Source: Flaccisagitta enflata
Lineage: Eukaryota > Chaetognatha > Sagittoidea > Aphragmophora
Assembly (NCBI GenBank): GCA_965153355.1
Contig: OZ231127.1
Span: forward strand, 71,052,001 to 71,116,000
Length of the DNA stretch: 64,000 nt
Direction of reading: 5' to 3'
Shown here in pieces: positions 1-10,291 of the stretch. Every line of letters starts with the position of its first letter. Positions within the stretch are counted from its first letter, which is position 1. Position numbers and translations under genes: made by a program. The notes below the pieces were generated by a model. The model saw nothing but the letters and a program-made list of their open reading frames with translations, did no database searches and was not told the DNA's origin.

Positions 1-135
1 GGTTGCAAGAATCGCACGCAAATTACCTAGAAAATAATAGTCGCAATTTGGCCTGCAGCTGTGATTGACTTGAGCGATTTTCAGCGAGACAAGGACTCCG
101 AAGCCGAGCGGTTTGTACGGCTCGATCATCTCTTT
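1..135 (-). CDS. SMYD4-like exon: SET NHSC motif, cut by window edge
   Basis: The acceptor TTTTGATTCAG/AAAGAG is phase 0, in register with the previous donor. It encodes KEMIEPYKPLGFGVLVSL, KIAQVNHSCRPNCDYYFL and GNLRAILAT. NHSC-PN is the cofactor/active-site signature of SET domains, and LRAILAT fits the strand that follows it. The frame is open to base 1, so the rest (the GEEI..Y block, post-SET cysteines and C-terminal helices) lies outside the window. A CTAG/GTAATT inside it could be a donor instead. Confidence 0.8.
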
Positions 136-3100
136 CTGAATCAAAATCAAACGATTTTCACGTCAAAATTTCCCCTCCCGTCTGTCAATTCACTACGCCT
201 CTGGGAACGGGGGAGGGGGGGGGGGAAAGGAGGATACATCAAAGGTTAGCGAGCGCATAGCTTATCTTTAGCTGTGATGATAAGGTCTAGAGCTGGTTTT
301 CGTACCTTGTTGAAGTGATTCGGGCTGCGCTTGATTACTTTTAGGAAATTATGTTGGAAGGCGTTGCACTGGATCCTCACGTAATGAGATAGAAGAGTTG
401 TCGCGAGGAAATGATCGAGAGATAGAAATTGAGAAGAGTAGTCGCCGGGCTGGTTAACGGAAAAAAGATGGTAGGAGAACTCGATATCATTCCTGCTCAA
501 TTCACGGCACGTTTTTCATGATTGGCCAATTAAGAGCGCAGTCAAAATTAGTATTAGTGTTTGTTACATGCAGATGATTCGATGAAAGAATATCTCATCA
601 TTGATCTTTTCATTGATCGTTGAATTAATGGTCATTCTATAAATCATTCTGGCAATTGTTTTATATCCCAGTGTGATCGTGTGTTATATTTGTTTAATAA
701 AAGTGGGCGTCAAAGTTTATGTAACCGACTGTTGTGTAATATTGTGTATTTACGCTCGCCTGTTGATGTTTAGCGTTGATGTGCTCTTGAAGGCGTTGAA
801 CGAATCCCGCTGATTTGAGGACCCACAGAAAGACTTTGCATCTTACGGCAGCTTCCACCGTCTTCTCGAAACTGAGTTTGCCGCGATTTTCTACTAGAGA
901 AAACTCGTCGGCCATTTCTAATGACTCGCCGATAGACACGCCTGAGGTAAGCCATCGTTATGAAAAAACATGAAATGTTGTCATATTTGTATAGATACTA
1001 TCTAGGAAATAGAAATCTTCCCGCACGTTTCAGTCTATAACTCTTGTGAAAATCATCTGACTAAGAAAAAATTGGTGACTAAAATGAAGCTCTTCGAATT
1101 TGCAAGCCATCTACGCAAACCGCATCCTGCTATCTCATTGGGTTTAGAAGTTATCTTAATTTGAATGAAATCATTCCATTTGAAGATTTCTTAATTTGAA
1201 TTTTTTACAGTAAGTCTTATCCATTCAAAGTTAAATATCTCCGTTGTTTTTTGATCAATTGACAAAAAATTGGTGGCCAAAATGAAGAGTTTTTCAAGGG
1301 GCATCTTTTTCCTTTTTTGCGCAACAAATTCAGTCCAGCCGTTTAAAAGTTATGATCACTCAAAGATAAAAAGGAGGAAAAAATTTGTTTCATGGAAAAA
1401 GGCTGGAAGCCATCACTCCAAAGTACCTCCTGATACTTTACAAATTGCTGAACCGGCCATTGGCGGTGATAATTGAGTCAGGGGGAGCCTACATCTATCA
1501 TTGATCCATTTGCAATCAACAGATATACGTGATCATGTAGATAAATGACATGAATTCATAGGTGGGAAGATTTCTATTTCCTAGATAGTATAATTCCGGT
1601 TTTTATATGTAATTCAAAATGGAGAGGGATATTGTTATAAAATGTGCGATTATGTTGCAGAATTGAAGTCTGGTTCATAGCACGCGTCTGTATATATGTT
1701 GTTTATGTCCGTCCATCTGTCAATGTTGTAGTCAGAAATAAATCAATCTGTCAATCAAATTCGCAAACTCGTTCCAAACCACCTGTTAGGTATTTTTGGA
1801 TGACGTTGTCCCATCCACGGATGACCATTCTCATGGCGAGATAGTAATGATCGGTCCTCATGGGGGCAAGTTGAGATTTCGTGTGACATTCGTATCCATG
1901 GAATTGCATCATGGACTGTTCACGGCACCTTGCATCAGTATAGTTCGAAAGGTAAGCGTTGACGGGTTTGACTGTTGCTTGGTGCATAACATTTGGGTGC
2001 TTCACTTAGCAAAAGTTGGTTATTTCTTTTCACTGTTAACCTTACGAGGAGTGGTCAATTTTAGGATCCTTACCGTTTTTCTTTTATTAAAAATGGTTCA
2101 TCTTCTGTTTGCTATAAAATTGTTAAGGACTTAATTTGAATAATGCAGTGGGATAAAACAATATGCTGATGTTCTTTGAATTAGCTTTTATAAATTTCTA
2201 CTCTTTAAAAAATTGTAATTCTGCTTTTTCATAAGCTCTTTTATAGCTTATGTTCCAATATTTTACTTTATTAGTCACGTGCATGCGACTCTACAACCCG
2301 CTTTGTCCGTCGGTTGGTCAGTCAGTTGGTCGGTCGGACGGTCACACTTTACTTTTTTTTATGATTTTATTTCTTTGACTTCACTGCTCCTAACCCAAAT
2401 GGTCTGGTAACCTCAAATATAGCCCCTGCCCACCCGCACGTAACTTCGGTAGCCGTGTATCCGGCCTTGTTTTTACAAACATTTTGATTTTCTAAATCAA
2501 ATAATTGTTTTTTTTGTTATAAAACTACGCAGGATTTTGCTTAATTCTGGGAAATCTGTGGGAACTTTAAAGTCAAAATAAAAATTTTGAAAAAAAGAAA
2601 ATGGTTAAATTCATGATTTTTGCTCCTCCACATTTCTTAAGTAGGGTGAAGGGATACTCCTAACTTTTGCTATGTGAAGCACCCAAGCATAACATACAGG
2701 GAATAACGCGCCAAGTGAAACGAAAGAAAACGACACAATTTCGCTTCTAGAGATGGTAGATCAATTTTGAAAAAAGATCCAGAGAGCTCTTAAAAAACGA
2801 TTTTTTACTGTTCAGTTCCGAGTTCATGCGGATCACATCATTTTGAAAAACTACAGGTTTTTTCCGTGTTTTAAAGGAAAATCGTGCATTTTTAATGGTT
2901 TTTGAACATGAAATCAATGTATCCCTTCAAAAAGTGAGCAAAAATAATAAGAATTTACTAAAATAATGCAAATTCGATGTAGATTTTAGATACACTTACT
3001 TTATTTTAAGAATTAAGCATTCGGACTACTGTAGACAATTCAGAGGATCCATCTTGTTTGAGCAACATATTGAAAATGGTGAAAACAAAACAGGTTTCTT

Positions 3101-6100
3101 GATTTGACATGTCCTCACTGTATCTGGTTTAACATTTTCATAAAATTCTTCAAATTGTCTTTAATTTGAGCCCAATCTCATGTATTTAGCTCAATTCGTT
3201 TGGATCATGGAGATGATACTGAATTAAAGATGAAAGGTTCAGCAGCTTTAAGTTAGTAGAAATTTGAGAAAATGCATTTTTTCAAAAAGAATGTTTTTAA
3301 AACACATTTATTAGACAGCCAAAACCGATATTAAGTTGGAATCTGTCAGAACAAGATAAAATCGTTTTCTCGGGGCTTTCTAACATTTTTTTTCAGATTT
3401 CAAATATTTTTTTTCCATTGCAGAATTATGTCGTTTTCTTTTGTTTCTTTTGGCGGGGTTTTCCCTGTATTAAACCCCGCAATGACGGATGTCAAGGCAC
3501 TAACTAATTCCATCTAGTCAATCGATTCATGTTATTGAAAATATAGATTACAAACAAAGCATGACACAATGGTATACATACTTCATATCTGTTATAGGCG
3601 GATTTTCGTTACTCTTGGGTGAGTTGGGTCCGATAAAGCGGGGTGTAATTTTTATTCTTTGCCCCACACAAGTTTTGATTAGTTTGCATTTGCAATATTT
3701 ACTTGTTGCTGCACCAGACGACTGACAAACAGGAAGGGCACTTGTCGAAGTCTTGTCCCGGAGCTGGGTAGGCGTGGCAAGCCTCGCAAAAGACCTATGG
3801 GTCAGCACGAACACATTTGTTTGTGTTTAAGCCATCTATATATGGAGTAAAAAAATTGTGGTTATTCACATCTCTGATTTTATTGACATATTCTGAGTCT
3901 CAGGTTAATGAATTTTTTTGAGAAATGAGGATGTCTCTTGACCTTTTTAGGATTGTCATCTGTAGCAATGAATAAATGACCTTGTTTTGGGTAATGAAGT
4001 TATAGAAGCCTTAGAACAACAATTGGATTTCGCTTGGCTTGTTGATTAAAGATAACGCTGACAAAACACTTTCAAAAGTTCTATGACCTCGTTATTTGCA
4101 CTCGCGTCCTTCTCACGAATCAGTCAACATGGGGTTGTAGTTCCTAGGCAACGCTATATAATTAAAATCTTTGTCAACCACGAAGTTTTTTAATCCCTAA
4201 CAACGCTGACAACGGCGCTGACGCAAAAAAGAATTTACTTTAGCCTGATGGTCAACGACGACGCTGACGAACGCTTTTTCAACGAGAATCGTTTCTCCTG
4301 GATTCAAATCTCGAGCAGCCACCAAATATCGACCGCGAAAGTCAGATGCGCATTCTTCAATGCCGTCACTCCAGACGACGCGCGAGGGAAGCAATGGCTC
4401 TGGATTTAGAAAACAAGAAGTGTGTGTCGGCAAGGGGTAGTGATGTAGGAGCGATGGCTCTGGATTTAGAAGACAAGGCTTGTGTGTGGGCAAGGGGTAG
4501 TGATGTAGCAGCAATGGCTCTGGATTCAGAAAACAAGGCATGGATGTGGGCAGGGGTAGTGATGTAGAAGCAATGGCTCTGAATTCAGAAAACAAGGCGT
4601 GTATGTAGGCAGGGATAGTGATGTAGAAGCAAACGCTCTGGGTTTAGAAAACAAGGCGTGTGTGACGTGTGTGTGGTCAAAGGGTAGTGAGGTAGGAACA
4701 ATGGCTCTGGATTTAGAAAACTAGGTGTGTGTGTGGTCAAAGGGTAGTGAGGTAGGAACAATGGCTCTGGATTTAGAAAACTAGGTGTGTGTGGGCAAGG
4801 GGTAGTGATATATATATAGGAGCAATGGCTCTGGATTTAGAAAAGTAGGCGTGTGTGTGGGCAAGGGGTAGTGATGTAGGAGCGGTAGCTCTGGATTTAG
4901 AAAAGTAGGCGTGTGTGTGGGCAGGCGTTGTGATGTAGGAGGCCACTCAGGCACTTTGGCATGTTCGGCGACGTGAAAGAGTCGCTGAAACAAATAACCA
5001 ACGGACGGATGGACCGACCAATCAAAAAGCGGCTTAAAGAGACGCGTAGCGCGCTACTAAAACAAGGCCAAGTGGAAAACACTTGCGCCGTGTGGATCGT
5101 CAAACGAATGCGTTGTACCCGACCGACCAACCAACCGACCGACTGTCCGACCGACCGACGGACTTAGCCTCTTATAGACGTGCTTTATCGCACGTAAAAA
5201 GGCAGATTGAATAGAATCGCATCGGGACCACCTCCTTTTTGAAAGAAATCGAACCTGTTGGGGCCGATAATGGATCGTTGATGATGGAATTGGAGATGGT
5301 GAGAAAGAGATCATCGGATGCCTTGGAGGAGAAATCATCGGATTCCTTAGTAGAGACGCCATCGGACTTGTGAGAAGAGAAATGATTCCGTTCCTTGGAG
5401 AGTAAAGGCGAAGGGATTCGAGGAAGAGGAGGAGGAAGAGGAAGCGGAAAACCGGAAACCAAATGCTCTTCCAATGGGAAAGGTTCGTAGTCCACCAGAG
5501 TAAACACCTCACGCATTAAATCTAGAGAAACAAATCAAGCAGTTATTGGACGATTGTTGGTAGATCTGATCAAAGTTAATCAATGATCATTTGATTGGTT
5601 TGTTCAAGAAAAAGATCCACATCCACATTGCATAGAATAAATACCAAGTAGGCCAACGATGCGTCCTCTTTAAATGAATATTTTTAAGAATAAATGTTTT
5701 TCTTTTATGAATGAGTGTCATTATACAAATGAATGAATGTTTTATTGAGTGAATCATTCAATATATGTATCCTTTACTGGGTCGCTACAACTTTTCTTGG
5801 GAAAAACACAAGATTCTGGAGCTTTTAATAAAATATAAATGCGTTATTAAGCGACCAACCGACTGACCAACCAAAGGACACAGCCTATAATGGAGATGCG
5901 AGGACGCATCTAACAATAGCCAGAGCACACAGATAGATGGGGTAGGAGCACAGGATACCATTGATCAGTATAAGGGTTTCTTTGACCGTAGAATCGATTG
6001 GAGGGGTCAAAAGAGGTCAAAAACGACCGGATCGTGTCCCACCATGGACCTGAACAAGCATTATGACGTATTTTCACTATTTTTCATCTATTCTTGCTAC

Positions 6101-7500
6101 TTCTCCGCTTCTCTGTTGTCACCAATGCATGTTACTTGACTTTTTATGGATTAAGAAACCTTTCTTGCAAGTAAATTAGTGATAGATATGATCAGGAACG
6201 GTATATGGGGTGCTTATAACACGTAATTCTGATTTGGGGCCCTGGATCGAGCATAAATACGAAAATATGAAGGAAAACTGGGAAAAGTTCACTTTTCACC
6301 AACTACAGATGACTTATTATTTTATTTCTTATTACTTTTACTTGTTATTCTTCTATTTCCTCTTATATTTTCATTGTGGAAAAACTCGTAGAAGGGGGGT
6401 GGAGGAAGAGGAAGGGGAGGAGGAGGAAGGGGAGGAGGAGAAGGGGTAGGAGGAGGAATCAGCCATCTCATCTCTGTGAAGAAGGTAAGTATAAGTGGCA
6501 GCGACTCAGCAAACGTCAAATGAGTGGTGGCATTTACGTACTAAGGAAGAAGAAGAAGAAAAAGACGAAGAAGAAGGAGAAGGAGGTGAAGAGGGAGAAG
6601 AAGAGGAAGATGGAGGAGGAAAAGGAGGAGGATAAAAGAGACGAGAATGAATAACAATGATTGATATTCAATAAAAGACAAAACTATTTGGCAGTTCACT
6701 AAGCAAAAGGAGGAAGAAGAAGAAGAAGAAGAAGAAGAAGAAGAAGAAGAAGAAGAAGAAGAAGAAGAGAAAAAAGAAAAGAAAAGAAGGTGCTGTGACA
6801 AAATTGATCAATTTGGGTACTTTTTCCCCTGCTATCTGCCATCGCGTTCCACTCAGAATTAAATATCTTCTGTACACAACTCACTACCTCATTTGTTCAA
6901 CATATTTGGTCACGATCAATAAAAGGTTGACCTGTATGTTGATTTAAAATTGAGGGCAGGGTTGTGCAATCCCTACCTCCCGCATTCAAAAAGCCAGAGG
7001 ATTTCTGCTTTATCTTAATGAAATTACATTATTTTTTTGAACATCCATCATGGCAATTCCGATAACAAAAATAAAGTCTGAAATAAAGTCAAGAAACAAA
7101 AAATGAGTATAGCGGTAACACCCTACTTACCTATTGGCATAGTTATTGGTCCGTTGGTCTGTAGTTGTTGCAACCCCATGGGGATTGCCCCTGACAAATA
7201 CAGTAGTAACAATGTCTTTTTTTTGGTAACGAGAACACAGAAAAACGACAAGAACGAACAAGGCCGGATACACGGCCAAAAATCAGTCACTGGCAGTGGG
7301 TGGGGGCATGGCAGTAATGCAGGTGGGCAGGGGCAGTATCCAGGTGGGATGGGGTTGTTAGGTGACTAGGCAGGGGCCGTAATATTCAGAAATCATTGCT
7401 TCAGCCAATCTGAAATTTCGCGTTACCAACATACCTGCGGACATAGCCTCTTATAGAGTCGCTTAGCAAGCGACTAAAAATAAAACGGAACAAACAATCT

Positions 7501-7556
<56 letters not shown>

Positions 7557-10223
7557 GAGAGAAAGAGAGAAAGAGAGAGATATGATATTAGCGGAGGGAA
7601 GAGACCCTAATCAAATGCAAAAATGAAAAAGAGATCGCCAATTGTCTTCCGAATGAACATTCATTTTCCGGCGTATGCGGTGATAACTCATGTTTAATTT
7701 TCTCCTTCTCCTCCTCCTCTGTCCCTACCCCCTCAAATCCCAGTCTCAAGGCTCAAATTCTAGTCTCAAGGCCCAAATCCTAGTCTCAAGGCCCAAATCC
7801 CAGCCTTGAGGCCCAATTCCTAGCCCCAAATCCTTGCTTAAAAGCAAAGATCCTATCTAGGAAATGAATATACGGATACCTAACTATGATTGAAGCAGCT
7901 CAACCTTTACATCTAATAAAAACAAGGCCGGATACATGTCGTGTGCGGGTGGGCAGGGGCTGTGTTTGAGGTCACTAGACAACGTAGGCAGGAGCAGTGA
8001 GGTCCAAGAAATAAAATCATAAAAAAAGTAAAGTGTGACCGACCGACCAACCGACCAACCAACCAACGGACAAAGCGGGTTGTAGAGTTGCGTGCACGCG
8101 ACTAAAAATGAATTGATTTAGAAGATTTCAGTTCAAATCATAAATGGACAATCCAAATTGAAAGAGCTCACAAATTCATACGAATTGATTAAAATCACCC
8201 TGCTTGGCTGCATTAGTTTGCATTTTTACAAGTTCATTGACAATTCAAAAAAATGAAGGCTGCTTTTAAACGTATTGCTCTGAAATGATCTAACATCAAA
8301 AGAAAACAGTACTAATTCAATGATTTTTTGTTGTTTCTAGAGAAATTAAGGACACTTGTTTTAGTTGAAAAATCCTGGACCTATCCCATAGAAAATTCAT
8401 ACAAGACAACGTAATAGATCAATTTACAAAATTGCTGAAGAATGATTTAATCTTATATTTCATTCAGTGAGTAAAAAGGTTACCTTTACTTCAGCTGTCC
8501 ATATATTTGTTCCCTAGATAGTCTCATCCTTAAGGCCCAAATCTCAGCCTTCAAGGTTTGTATCTGGGTCTCTTGGCTGGGATTTGGACTCCAAGGCTTA
8601 GATTTGGGCCTCAAGGCTGGAATCTGAGCCTTTAGGCCTTAGGATTAGGGCCATGAGACTGGGATTTGGGTTTCCAGACTGGAATTTGGGCCTCGAGACT
8701 GGGATATAAGAGAGGGGATGTAGAAGGAGGAGGAGGAGCAGAAGGAGAAAATTCCCCATACATGTGAAAGCATAGGTCGTCGACCCTTCGGGCCGCTGCC
8801 CAAATAAGGAGGAGCATTAAGATTTATCCTGAATTCGGGATTGATACTCGACGAATTACGCGGTTGTCTCACCCCGCTTCTTCAAAACGTCACAATCCAA
8901 GATCATATCACAGATTTGCGTGACATTTTTACGCAAGTTTGGTTCCTTGTACAAATCCAAGTATCCTGCCTATGTTCTCTTAATTCCTTCCTAGTTCCCT
9001 CGTCAAACACCCAAAAACTCGACGCAAGTCAGATCGTTTTCTTGATGTGATTCTCTTCTTCTTCTTCTTCTTCTTCATCTTCATCTTCATCTTCATCTTC
9101 ATCTTCATCTTCTTCTTGTTCTCCTTCTTGTTCTCCTTCTTCTTTGAAATGCTATGTCGTCCTTAAAAATTACTTTTGCAAAAGCTCGTTTTAAAGTCTT
9201 GCTTCTTTCCTCTTCTTATCTCTCCTTATCCTTATACTCCTCCTCCTCCTCCTCTTCCTCTTTTTCCTCCTCATCCTCCTCCCCCTCCTTCACCTATTCC
9301 TGCTGTTTCCTTTCTCCATGACCCTCATTTAACTTTTCCATGTCCCTCATGAGGCCTCATTTTACTGTGTTTTTTCCGATTGATGCTTAAAATAAAGACA
9401 TTTATGCTCGAGACCGGGCCCCGAGACGGAATTACATGGGATTTGGGCTGTTATAGGCTAATGATAGATTATATTCTTACAAAATGCGTTCGTAGTAATG
9501 CCTGATAGCTCTACAAAGTTGATTGGCAGCGATTGGTACTAATTCACAGTCCAATTACGCTAAAAATTGCCAAAAATACCCTAAAAATGGTCAATATGCT
9601 CGTTCAGGTCCATGGTGGGACACGATCCGGTCATTTTTGACCTCTTTTGACCCCTCCAATCGATTCTACGGTCAAAGAAACCCTTATACTGATCAATGGT
9701 ATCCTGTGCTCCTACCCCTTCTATCTGTGTGCTCTGGCTAATCTAACAATGCCAACACCTTACAGTCGCGTGCTGTTGTTAAGACCATAAGACTAGAAGA
9801 CTTAAAGACTAAAAGACTAAATGTAAATTGACTAAAAATGATTTTGAATAACTTAAACTAATTTATAATGACAATAAAAAGCTAAGTATAACCGACCAAT
9901 AGACCAACGGACCGACATACAGACAGAGCGACTAAAAGCGACTAAAAGAATATTTCGTGATTGTAGACCTGCATGATTGAAAAACCCATCAGTCTATCAG
10001 TTTATAATCTACAAGGCCGGACAGACGGCTACCCAAGTCGCGTGCGGGCGGGCAGGGGCTGTGACGAAAAAGGCTAACCAAGCATTTGAACAGGAGCAGT
10101 CAGGGTGGCAGAAATAGGGGAACGCCGGGAACGTCGTTCCTCGGACCTTTAGATCAAGAGTCGGACTTATAGATTTAAGGAAGGGAAAATTGAGGGAAAA
10201 AAGAGGGGGGGGGAAGAAGGAAA

Positions 10224-10291
<68 letters not shown>

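Larger units (their letters stand above)
7690..8830. mobile_element. Foldback element rich in AAGGCCCAAATCC repeats, with nested insertions
   Basis: The left arm has CTCAAGGCCCAAATCC tandem motifs (7735-7830) and the right arm their complements (8540-8710), bounded by CTCCTTCTCCTCC and its complement and by GGCCGCTGCCC on the right. It is split by the MITE 7853-8521. Related blocks are at 13430-13860, 48486-48775 and 51943-52405. Confidence 0.6.
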
